Source: Luteolibacter sp. LG18
GTDB lineage: Bacteria > Verrucomicrobiota > Verrucomicrobiia > Verrucomicrobiales > Akkermansiaceae
Length of the DNA: 64,000 nt
Reading direction: 5' to 3'
Assembly (NCBI RefSeq): GCF_036322585.1
Contig: NZ_AP024600.1
Coordinates: forward strand, 1,736,001 to 1,800,000
Below, in pieces: positions 54,019 to 62,092 of the stretch. How positions within the stretch are numbered: the first letter of the stretch is position 1; each line of letters begins with the position of its first letter. The notes beneath the pieces were generated by a model, which saw nothing but the letters and a program-made list of their open reading frames with translations, was not told the DNA's origin and did not search any database. The position numbers and the translations under genes are program-made.

Positions 54019-54686
54019 GGTGCTTTCATCATATAGCCGGTGCCACGGACGGTGTGGATCAGTTTCACCGCATGCTCCTCGTCCACCTTCCGGCGGAGGC
54101 GCTGGATTGCCACGTCCACCACGTTCGTGCCGGGGTCGAAATGATAGCCCCAGACGTGCTCGCAGAGCTGGGTGCGGGTGAAGACGCGGCCGGGGCTGCC
54201 GAGGAAGAGCAGCAGCAGTTCAAGCTCGCGGGCGGTCAGTTCGATCCGCAGTTCGTCGCGTTTTACCTCGCGGGTCTGGAGATTCACGGTGAGGTCGCCG
54301 CAGCGGATCATGGTCACGCTTTCCCCGGAGCGCCGGCGGGCGAGCGCTTTCAGGCGGGCGACGAGCTCGATCATCGAAAACGGCTTGGCAAGGTAGTCAT
54401 CCGCGCCGTGGTCGAGGCCCTGTACGCGGTCGTCCACGTCACCGCGGGCGGTGAGGATGATCACGGGCACCGGGTTGCTGCTCCTGCGGAGTTCCTTCAA
54501 AATTCCAAGGCCGTCGAGGCCGGGTAGCATGAGGTCCAGCACCAGTGCCTCGTAGGAGCCGGCGGTTGCCAGAGCCAAGCCCTCGTTGCCGTCGTGGCAG
54601 ATTTCGGCCTCCCAGCCCTGTTCGGCGAGACCGCTTTGGATGAAGGCAGCCACCTTTCTTTCATCTTCGACGACAAGTATCCGCAT
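54015..54686 (-). CDS. OmpR/PhoB-family response regulator
   Basis: A 223-residue regulator. Receiver: MRILVVEDERKVA (acid pocket), LVLDLMLPGLDG (Asp51 phosphoacceptor), ILTARGD and DDYLAKPF (Lys101). The winged-helix effector domain carries LTARELELLLLFLGSPGRVFTRTQL and VVDVAIQRLRRKVD. It is upstream of, and translationally coupled to, the sensor kinase gene. The ATG at 54686 is the start; the frame is open upstream over a shared intergenic region with the PAP2 gene, where GTCAT direct repeats lie 21 bp apart. Confidence 0.92.
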   Translation of the reverse strand: MRILVVEDERKVAAFIQSGLAEQGWEAEICHDGNEGLALATAGSYEALVLDLMLPGLDGLGILKELRRSSNPVPVIILTARGDVDDRVQGLDHGADDYLAKPFSMIELVARLKALARRRSGESVTMIRCGDLTVNLQTREVKRDELRIELTARELELLLLFLGSPGRVFTRTQLCEHVWGYHFDPGTNVVDVAIQRLRRKVDEEHAVKLIHTVRGTGYMMKAP

Positions 54687-54743
54687 CTCGCGGCACCTTG
54701 CCCGTCTGATCCGGGGATCGCGAGGGTAAAAGGGTCCCAGACG

Positions 54744-54769
54744 GTCATCCCTTATTACCATTTCGTCAT
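54744..54769. promoter_or_regulatory. GTCAT direct repeats between the response regulator and PAP2 genes
   Basis: GTCAT at 54744-54748 and 54765-54769 are spaced 21 bp in an AT-rich stretch of this divergent gap. It might be the response regulator's binding site, but the evidence is only spacing and position. Confidence 0.25.
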
Positions 54770-54829
54770 TTTCTCGCTCTCGCAGGGGGGCTCTGGCATG
54801 AGTTTGACTCACGTTCAGAAGACCGCCCC

Positions 54830-55633
54830 ATGGAGCCTGCCGAACCTGAGATCGCCGCCACCGCCGTGCCGTTTCCCGGCCCGTTCGTTTCTGCACGGCC
54901 GGCGGTTCGGAGGAAGCCCCGCCTGCGGTTCTGGCGGGATGTCCGGAGCGAGTTGGGGGGGCTGAAAAGGGCGTGGCGGCGCGGCCACCTGAAGCTGTGG
55001 GCACTTGTGGGGTTGATTGTCAGTGCTTTGCTGGTTTGGCAGGTGGACGGTCCTTGGTTGACGGCGATCACGACCCACCTTCGTACGTGCCCGCCGAAGC
55101 AGGCACTTGCGGAGATTGGATTTTGCCGGTGGGTGAATGTGGCGGGTGATTTCGGCTTCACAGCCCTGATTTTCGTCGTGCTGGCGGCGATCCACTCGGT
55201 GCATCGGACCGCGTTTCTCCGGAAGCTGGTGGTGAGCGTGCTGGTTTCGGCGTTGGTGGTGGGGGCAGTGGGGCGGGTGATCAAGTTCACGGTGGGCCGG
55301 GCGCGGCCGCGGGAAATGGTGCGCCAGAATCTCCAGCCGTGGTCCTGCGTGGGGCCTTCCTTCAGCTCGAACTACAACAGCTTTCCTTCCGGGCACTCCT
55401 CCTTTGCCGCCGCGGGGACGACCCCGGTGCTGATGGCAGTGCCGTGGGCCGGGGTGCCGCTCACGGTGTGCTCGCTGGTGATCGGGGGCTCACGGGCAGT
55501 GGGCACCTACCACTATCCCTCGGATGTGGTGGCGGGCCTGTGGCTCGGAGCCATGGTTGGCGGTGCTTCCGGGCTCCGCCTCCGGCGGATGGCGAAACGT
55601 GCGCAACGGATCGCCGCCTTCCGCGTCGGCTGA
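54830..55633 (+). CDS. PAP2-family membrane phosphatase
   Basis: A 267-residue polytopic protein of the type 2 phosphatidic acid phosphatase family. The three phosphatase motifs are present: KFTVGRARP (K152-P160), PSGH (186-189) and SRAVGTYHYPSD (221-232). The active site faces the periplasm in bacterial homologues, which dephosphorylate undecaprenyl diphosphate, phosphatidylglycerol phosphate or lipid A. The divergent two-component system next to it hints at regulation by that system. It converges with the AraC-type regulator, whose stop codon abuts its own. Confidence 0.88.
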   Translation: MEPAEPEIAATAVPFPGPFVSARPAVRRKPRLRFWRDVRSELGGLKRAWRRGHLKLWALVGLIVSALLVWQVDGPWLTAITTHLRTCPPKQALAEIGFCRWVNVAGDFGFTALIFVVLAAIHSVHRTAFLRKLVVSVLVSALVVGAVGRVIKFTVGRARPREMVRQNLQPWSCVGPSFSSNYNSFPSGHSSFAAAGTTPVLMAVPWAGVPLTVCSLVIGGSRAVGTYHYPSDVVAGLWLGAMVGGASGLRLRRMAKRAQRIAAFRVG

Positions 55634-56854
55634 TCAGTGGATCTTGGTGGGCGTTCCGCCGCGGCGGAATTCTCCCGGGGTGGTGCCGGTGGTGCGCTTG
55701 AAGAAGCGGCAGAGTTCATCGGCCGCGCCGAATCCGAGATCGCCCGCGATCCGATCGATCGTCCAGTTGGTACGGCGCAGCTTGTCGCAGACGATCTGGG
55801 CGCGCTGGCGGTCGATTTCTTCCTTCGGCGTGCGACCGAGCACGGTCTGGAACCGTTGGCGCAGGAGCTCACGGGAAACGCCCGCGGTGCGACAGAGCTC
55901 CTCCACGCTCACGCCGCGCTCGGGCACGGTGCCGCGGATGAAGCGCATCGCCTTGGTGACGACCTCGTCCGGCAGTTCCACCAGGCCGGTGGACTCGCGG
56001 AGCGTGAGTTGGACCGGTTTCACCAGGGTCCGGGTGCCCTCCGGCACCTGCTCGCCCTGCATCATCCGCATCAGGAGCTGGGTGGCCTGGCTGCCGATCA
56101 GGCGGCCGGGGTAGCGCACGCTGCTCAGCGCCGGGCGGGTCACGCTGCAGTGGACCATGTCGTCCGCCACGCCCAGCACCGGCACGTCCTCCGGGCAGCG
56201 CAGGCCCAGGGTCGCCAGCGCGCGCACGGCGCAGACGGCGGAGATGTCATCTTTCGCGAAGAGCCCGATGGGGGGCTCCAGTTTTGCCAACAGCCGCCAC
56301 GCGAGGTCCTCGATCTTCCGGGCACGGTCCGCGTCCGGATAGTGGGAAGCGGGCACCTCCAGCACCTGAACGTCGTAGCCGTTCCGGCCGATCTCGCGGC
56401 GGAACGATTCCAAGCGCTCCGTCGAGTAGCGGCGGTGGGGATCGTGCCAGTAGGCGAAGCGCTTCAGGCCCAGCGTGAGCAGGTGGCGGGCGGCCATCGT
56501 TCCGGCGGCATCATTGTCGAGGGTGACGCGCGGGAACACCGGGCAATTGAGTGGATGCTCGGCACTGAGGTTCACCACCGAGATGCCCTTGCGCTTCCAT
56601 GCCACCGCTTCCGCCGCCGTGTAACGGTAAACCAGCAGGCCGTCGCCTTCCCAGGATTCGTCGATGCGTACCGGAGCAAGGTCGCCGCCGCTGGGCTGCT
56701 CGAACTCCAGCTCGATGTCGTTGCCGGAGCGCGCCACCTCCAGGATGCCGGGAAAGAGACGGTAGCCGAAACCCTGCGACCAATCGATCAATCGCACCCC
56801 CACGCGGTAGCGGCGCTTCAATTCAGGCAGGCTGGCATTCCGTCGTCCTCGCAT
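55634..56854 (-). CDS. XylR-like AraC-family regulator, copy 1
   Basis: A 406-residue transcriptional regulator. The N-terminal 290 residues look like a LacI/periplasmic-binding-protein sensor (YRVGVRLIDWSQGFGYRLFPGILEVARSGNDIELEFEQPSGGD; LFAKDDISAVCAVRALATLGLRCPEDVPVLGVADD), and the C-terminal 100 residues an AraC-type DNA-binding domain (SVEELCRTAGVSRELLRQRFQTVLGRTP ... IDRIAGDLGFGAADELCRFFKRTTGTTPGEFRR). This resembles XylR of E. coli, a ligand-sensing activator. The gene is divergent from the fusion protein gene, with the GCCAA repeats in between. Ligand unknown. Confidence 0.87.
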   Translation of the reverse strand: MRGRRNASLPELKRRYRVGVRLIDWSQGFGYRLFPGILEVARSGNDIELEFEQPSGGDLAPVRIDESWEGDGLLVYRYTAAEAVAWKRKGISVVNLSAEHPLNCPVFPRVTLDNDAAGTMAARHLLTLGLKRFAYWHDPHRRYSTERLESFRREIGRNGYDVQVLEVPASHYPDADRARKIEDLAWRLLAKLEPPIGLFAKDDISAVCAVRALATLGLRCPEDVPVLGVADDMVHCSVTRPALSSVRYPGRLIGSQATQLLMRMMQGEQVPEGTRTLVKPVQLTLRESTGLVELPDEVVTKAMRFIRGTVPERGVSVEELCRTAGVSRELLRQRFQTVLGRTPKEEIDRQRAQIVCDKLRRTNWTIDRIAGDLGFGAADELCRFFKRTTGTTPGEFRRGGTPTKIH

Positions 56855-56881
56855 AACAAATCAATCCACGGGTCTTGTAAA

Positions 56882-56902
56882 TTTGCCAAAGCCATTTGCC
56901 AA
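56882..56902 (+). promoter_or_regulatory. Tandem TTTGCCAA direct repeat, 13-bp period
   Basis: TTTGCCAA occurs at 56882-56889 and again at 56895-56902, exactly 13 bp apart, in the 240-bp gap between the divergent XylR-like regulator and the fusion-protein gene. It is the clearest example of the motif. Regulator binding is inferred from the layout. Confidence 0.5.
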
Positions 56903-57094
56903 GTGCTCAGAGCGGAAATGGGGGAGTCGAGTCTCGAGGCGGAGTTTGCTGGTTTGCAGTGTTCAGTTTTCAGGAAGAGAGGACGGGCCCGATTCCCAAG
57001 CGCTAGCGATTCTGTCAATCCTTTAGGCGTTCGTGCCACTTCACGGTGACGGAGTTGTGAGGTTGGTTCGTGGCTCGTTCAAAAACCGCCCGCC

Positions 57095-60000
57095 ATGCGC
57101 AAGCTTCATTGCCTGATTCCCTTCCTTTGTTCCCTCCAAGCGGTGTGTGCCGCCACGGTCACCTGGGACGACGCCAATGCAAACAACGCGTGGAACACCA
57201 CGGACGCCAATTGGACCGGCGGTGCCACCTTCGCCAATGGCGATGCGGCGGTGTTTTCCGGCAGCGGCGAGTCCGTTGCCGTGGTGGCCGGTGGGGTGAC
57301 CCCGGCTTCCACCAGCATCAGCGGCGGGGCTTACACGTTCACCGGCGGGTCGATCGGCGGCTCGCTGACGAAGGCGGGCAGCGGGTTGCTCACGCTGAGC
57401 GCTGCGAATGCCTTCAGCGCCACCGCGCTCAATGGCGGCAGCATTTCCCTCGGGGCCAGCGGCACGCTGGGCAGCGGGGCGTTGACGGTGGGCAGCGGCT
57501 CGGTGTCCTCCGCATCGGCCCCCGCCAGCGGGGCTTCGGCGTACTTCCTCTACTTCTCCGGCTCCGCCAGCAAGACCTTCGCGAATGACGTCGTGCTGCC
57601 GAACGATGCCACCAGCGCGTATCGGAAAATCGTCAACGCCGGATCGTCCGGCAGCGTTTACACCCTGTCGGGGACGATCAGCGGCGGTGGCACGGGTACG
57701 GTGTTGTATCTCGACAACACCACCTCCAGCGACACCGCGCGGATCTTCCGCCTCAGTGGCACGAACACCTTCACCGGCAAGGTGCAGGTGAACCGCGGCA
57801 GCCTGCAGATCGATTCGGATGCCGCGTTGGGGGCCTCTGGAAATACGCTGGTGTTTGATGCGAACTCGGGCTCGAAACTGATCTTCACCAACCCGACGGC
57901 TTACACCCGCGGTACCACGTTCACGACCTCCACCGTCTTTGATACCGGAGCGAACGCCGTGACTGCCAGCGGAGTGCTTGGAGGTGGCAATGCCTTCACC
58001 AAGTCCGGCACCGGCACGCTCACGCTTTCCGCGGCGAACACCTACAGCGGCGCCACCACCGTCAGCGCGGGCACGCTCGCGGTCACCGGCTCACTTTCCA
58101 GCTCGTCCTCCGCGGTCACCGTCCAGGCCAGCGGTACGCTCGCGGGCACCGGCGCGGTGAACCGCCCGGTGACGCTCAATGGCGCGCTCGCTCCCGGCGT
58201 GGCGGGTGTCGGCACGCTGACCACTGGCGCGCTCACGCTGGCTCCGGGATCAGCTTATGATCTCCAGCTCGCGAACTGGGGTGGCAGCGCGGGCAGCGGC
58301 TACGACACCGTGACGTCCGGGGCGCTTTCTCTAACAGCGACCTCCGCCTCGAAGTTCACCGTGCGGGTGAATGCCACCGGCATGACCGGCTTCGCCGAAA
58401 CCGCGAAGACTTTCACCTTGGTTGCCGCCAGTGGCGCGCCGACCGGCCTCGCCGCCGACAACGTCACCGTGACCACTACCGGCTTCAGCGGCACCGGCAC
58501 GTGGGCGGTCCAGGCATCGGGCAACAACCTGGTGCTCGTTTACACGCCCGCGGCTCCGCCGCTGAATCTCTACGGGGGCAAGCACGTGCTGGTGATCGGC
58601 ATCGATGGCTGCCGCGCCGATGCGCTCAAGCAGCAGGTGGACACGGGGAACGCGCCGAACATGGCGGCCCTCGTGGCCAATGGCACCGTGACCTGGAACG
58701 CGCACGCGGGCGGGGAACTCGGCGGGCCCACCCAGCAGCCGACGATTTCCGGCCCGGGCTGGACGAGCATCCTCACCGGCACCTATACGAACCTCCACCA
58801 CGTGGTCGACAACTCGTCGCCACCCTACGACCAGCCCGCCACCACCGGTTCCTACATGGTGAGCCAGGCCCCGCATTTCGCCCGCCATCTGGTCGAAACC
58901 AAGCCCGGCACCTACGTGAGCTCGATCGCGAGCTGGAACTGGATCGAGGACTACACCGTGGCCGCGCAGCCGAGCTACTTCGGCTATCACGCGAAGGGCA
59001 GCGGCTCCAGCTACGCGCTGCGTGACAGCGATGTGGCGGCGAAGGCGGTGGCGAACCTCGCGTCCGCGAATCCGGACGTGATGTTCCTCCACTTCGACCA
59101 ATGCGATGGCGCGGGCCACTCGCTTGGATTCTCCACCAGTGTTCCCGAATACCTGGCCGCGATCACGAACGTGGACACGCTCGTCGGCAATGTGATGAAT
59201 GCCGTGGCCGCACGGCCGAACTATGCATCCGAGCAGTGGATGGTCATCATCACCGCGGACCACGGCGGGCAATCGGCGGGTGAGCGGACGATCGCGTTTG
59301 TCGTCTCCGGCGGCGGGGTGCCGGTGGGCGTGAGCGCCGCCAGCCCGGGGCATGGCGCGGTGCCTGCCACGCTGATGCGTTATCTCGGGCTCAGCATTCC
59401 GGCGGCGTGGAATCTCGCGGAGGATGGCTTCGTCACCGGTCCGGCGTTCACCGCCGTCCGCAGCGGTGGCTCCGCCCAGCTCGCTTGGTCGATGCCGGCG
59501 GCGGGCGTTCCCGGCCTGACCGGTTTTGAATTGCGCCGGAATGGAACGCCCATCGGCACCTTCACGCTGGCGCAGACATCCGCCACCGATCTCACGCCGG
59601 ACCCGGGCACCAATGCCTACGAGCTCGTGCTGCTCGGCACCGCGGAGGCGAACCTGAAGCAGAGCGTTTTCGTGCCCGGGCCGAACCAACGGATCTGGGA
59701 TGATGCGAACGCCAACAACAATTGGAACACCTCCGATGCGAATTGGATGGATGGCGCGATCTTCGCCACCGGTAACGAAACCTTCTTCACCGGTGCCACT
59801 GGCGAAACCGTGGCGGTGGACGTGGGTGGCGTGACGCCCTCGACGGTCACGATCTCCGGCGCGGGCTCCTACACCTTCAGCGGCGGATCGATTCTCGGCG
59901 GCAGCCTGGCCAAGACCGGCGCGGGCACGCTCACGCTCTCCAGCGCGAACGGCTTTTCCTCGGCCTCGCTTTCCGCAGGGCCGGACAGCCAGGGCGCGGG

Positions 60001-62083
60001 GGCGGTGAACGTGGGAGCGTTCGGCGCGCTCGGCAGCGGCACGATCACCCTCTCGAACACGTCGAGCATGACGGCGTTCTACTTCGCGCCCTCGTTGGGC
60101 AGCGGCAACTTCGCGAATAACCTGGTGCTTTCATCGCCGCCTTCCGCGGTGACCACCCGCTTGCTCACCGATGAGACGAACGTCACGGTCTCGCTCTCGG
60201 GCATCCTCACCGGCGGCAACTCGAACCAGGAGCTGCTCATCGACAACGATTCGTCCTCCAACGATGTCGGCAAGGTCCGGCTCGGCAACGCGGCGAACAC
60301 CTTCACGGTCTCACGCGTCCGCATCAATCGCGGCGGCCTAGTGTTGACCTCGGATGGCTCGCTCGGCAATGCCGCCAACGGCCTGGCGCTCGATGTCTCC
60401 AGCAATCTCGCCAATTCCGGTCTGGTGCTGGAAGGCACGGTGTCACTCGGCGCGGGCCATGCGGTGAATGTGCTCTCCCAGACGGTAATCGATACCCAGG
60501 CCACCGCCGATACGCTCAAGGGTGCCATCACCTACGGCGCTCAGGTCGTGAAACGCGGCAGCGCGGCTCTGCGTTTGGAAGGCGCGGGCACCGACACCGG
60601 TGGCATCAGTTTGGTGGAGGGCAGCCTTACGCCGGTGGTGGCGAGTGCCTTCGGCACCGGCGCACTGACGGTGGCGACGACCGCCTCGGCGGGCTTCCTT
60701 GATGCGACTTCGTTGCCCGCGGTTTCCACGCTGGCGAATCCGATCGTCCTGCCCGCCGACTCCGCCGGAGTACTGCGCACGGTGTTGATGGCGTCCGGCG
60801 CGGGCAAGCAGCTCGAGCTTTCCGGTGTGATCTCCGGTGGTGGCGCGAACACCACGCTCTACCTGAATACCTCGACCACCGGTGACATCGCCGCGGTGTT
60901 CCTCCTGAGTGGCGCGAACACCTTCACCGGCAAGACCCAGCTTAACCGCGGCAGCGTCTCGATCACCTCGAATGCCTCCTTCGGTGCCGCCGCCAACAGC
61001 GTGGTGATCGACGCCAACACGGGCTCGAAGCTCTCGTTCCTCGCGCCGATGACCTTCACCCACCCGGTGACGCTCAGCACCGCGACGACCTTCGACACCG
61101 GTGCGAACGCGGTGGACATCACCGCCGCGCTCGCGGGCACCGCCGCCCTCACCAAGAGCGGCACTGGCGCGATGACGCTCTCCACGGCCAATACCCACAC
61201 CGGCGACGTCACGGTTGCCGCGGGCAAGCTGCAGGTGATCGGCTCGCTGGCCGCGGCTTCCAATGTCGTCGCGGTTTCCTCCGGCGCGACCCTCGGTGGC
61301 ACGGGCACGATCAACCGCCCGGTTTCGATTTCCGGCACGGTGGCTCCGGGTGTGACGACGGGCACCCTGACGATCGGCAATACGCTCACCCTCGGCGTCG
61401 GTTCCGCCATCGCGTTTGATCTCGCCGATTGGAACGGTGCCGCGGGCACGGGCTACGACACGATCGCGGCCAATGCGGTGAACGTCACGGCCACCAGCGG
61501 CTCGAAACTCACCGTGAACGTGAATGCCGCGGGCTTGGTGAACTTCACCGAAGGCACGAAGAGCTTCGTGATCGCCTCGGGCAACAGCGCGCCGACCGGT
61601 CTGGTGGCGGGGAATTGGTCGGTGGCGGTCAGCGGCTTCTCCGGCAGCGGGGTTTGGTCGCTGCAAACCTCCGGGAACAACCTGCTGCTTGTTTATGGAC
61701 CTGCGGCCACGGGCTATATCGGCTGGGTTTCCTCGAAACTCACCGGCGGCCAGGACAGCGCGTTCAATGCCGATCCGGATCAGGACGGCGTTTCCAATGG
61801 CATCGAGTTCGTGCTCGGCACGGAGCCGGGCATCGCCTCCGCCGGACTGCCGACGGTGCAGGAAAATGGGAGCAATCTCGTGTTCACTTTCCGCCGCACC
61901 ACCCAGTCGATTTCCATGAACCCGCATGTCGAGACCAGCGAGTCGCTTGCGGGCGGCACTTGGACGGAGGTCACGGATGGCATCGCGGTCCAGCCCGATG
62001 GCGTGGATGCGGAGATCGTCACCGTGACCATTCCGAAGAACGGCCGCACGAAACTGTTCGCCCGTCTTGCGGTCACCCAGTGA
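57095..62083 (+). CDS. Chimeric beta-strand repeat protein with an embedded phosphatase-superfamily domain
   Basis: A 1662-residue exported protein (signal about 1-20). Module A (20-485) is an autotransporter-type beta-strand repeat domain. Residues about 492-780 form an alkaline-phosphatase-superfamily domain: VLVIGIDGCRADAL (Asp504), QQPTISGPGWTSILTG (Thr550/Ser552), FLHFDQCDGAGHSLGFS (Asp671, His675), ITADHGG (Asp722, His723) and SPGHGAVPAT (His753). A small Fn3-like stretch (785-850) leads to module B (866-1550), a second beta-strand repeat domain starting like module A (WDDANANNNWNTSDANW). The end has a calcium-type motif (DPDQDGVSNGIEFVLG) and a domain ending TKLFARLAVTQ. It lacks a beta-barrel. 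Confidence 0.85.
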   Translation: MRKLHCLIPFLCSLQAVCAATVTWDDANANNAWNTTDANWTGGATFANGDAAVFSGSGESVAVVAGGVTPASTSISGGAYTFTGGSIGGSLTKAGSGLLTLSAANAFSATALNGGSISLGASGTLGSGALTVGSGSVSSASAPASGASAYFLYFSGSASKTFANDVVLPNDATSAYRKIVNAGSSGSVYTLSGTISGGGTGTVLYLDNTTSSDTARIFRLSGTNTFTGKVQVNRGSLQIDSDAALGASGNTLVFDANSGSKLIFTNPTAYTRGTTFTTSTVFDTGANAVTASGVLGGGNAFTKSGTGTLTLSAANTYSGATTVSAGTLAVTGSLSSSSSAVTVQASGTLAGTGAVNRPVTLNGALAPGVAGVGTLTTGALTLAPGSAYDLQLANWGGSAGSGYDTVTSGALSLTATSASKFTVRVNATGMTGFAETAKTFTLVAASGAPTGLAADNVTVTTTGFSGTGTWAVQASGNNLVLVYTPAAPPLNLYGGKHVLVIGIDGCRADALKQQVDTGNAPNMAALVANGTVTWNAHAGGELGGPTQQPTISGPGWTSILTGTYTNLHHVVDNSSPPYDQPATTGSYMVSQAPHFARHLVETKPGTYVSSIASWNWIEDYTVAAQPSYFGYHAKGSGSSYALRDSDVAAKAVANLASANPDVMFLHFDQCDGAGHSLGFSTSVPEYLAAITNVDTLVGNVMNAVAARPNYASEQWMVIITADHGGQSAGERTIAFVVSGGGVPVGVSAASPGHGAVPATLMRYLGLSIPAAWNLAEDGFVTGPAFTAVRSGGSAQLAWSMPAAGVPGLTGFELRRNGTPIGTFTLAQTSATDLTPDPGTNAYELVLLGTAEANLKQSVFVPGPNQRIWDDANANNNWNTSDANWMDGAIFATGNETFFTGATGETVAVDVGGVTPSTVTISGAGSYTFSGGSILGGSLAKTGAGTLTLSSANGFSSASLSAGPDSQGAGAVNVGAFGALGSGTITLSNTSSMTAFYFAPSLGSGNFANNLVLSSPPSAVTTRLLTDETNVTVSLSGILTGGNSNQELLIDNDSSSNDVGKVRLGNAANTFTVSRVRINRGGLVLTSDGSLGNAANGLALDVSSNLANSGLVLEGTVSLGAGHAVNVLSQTVIDTQATADTLKGAITYGAQVVKRGSAALRLEGAGTDTGGISLVEGSLTPVVASAFGTGALTVATTASAGFLDATSLPAVSTLANPIVLPADSAGVLRTVLMASGAGKQLELSGVISGGGANTTLYLNTSTTGDIAAVFLLSGANTFTGKTQLNRGSVSITSNASFGAAANSVVIDANTGSKLSFLAPMTFTHPVTLSTATTFDTGANAVDITAALAGTAALTKSGTGAMTLSTANTHTGDVTVAAGKLQVIGSLAAASNVVAVSSGATLGGTGTINRPVSISGTVAPGVTTGTLTIGNTLTLGVGSAIAFDLADWNGAAGTGYDTIAANAVNVTATSGSKLTVNVNAAGLVNFTEGTKSFVIASGNSAPTGLVAGNWSVAVSGFSGSGVWSLQTSGNNLLLVYGPAATGYIGWVSSKLTGGQDSAFNADPDQDGVSNGIEFVLGTEPGIASAGLPTVQENGSNLVFTFRRTTQSISMNPHVETSESLAGGTWTEVTDGIAVQPDGVDAEIVTVTIPKNGRTKLFARLAVTQ

Positions 62084-62092
62084 CCCGGCGGC

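Noticed and set aside
48719..62083. Repeated segments considered as CRISPR or tandem DNA repeats
   Set aside because: The repetition is at protein level, of the beta-strand repeat family, with diverged DNA and no spacer pattern.
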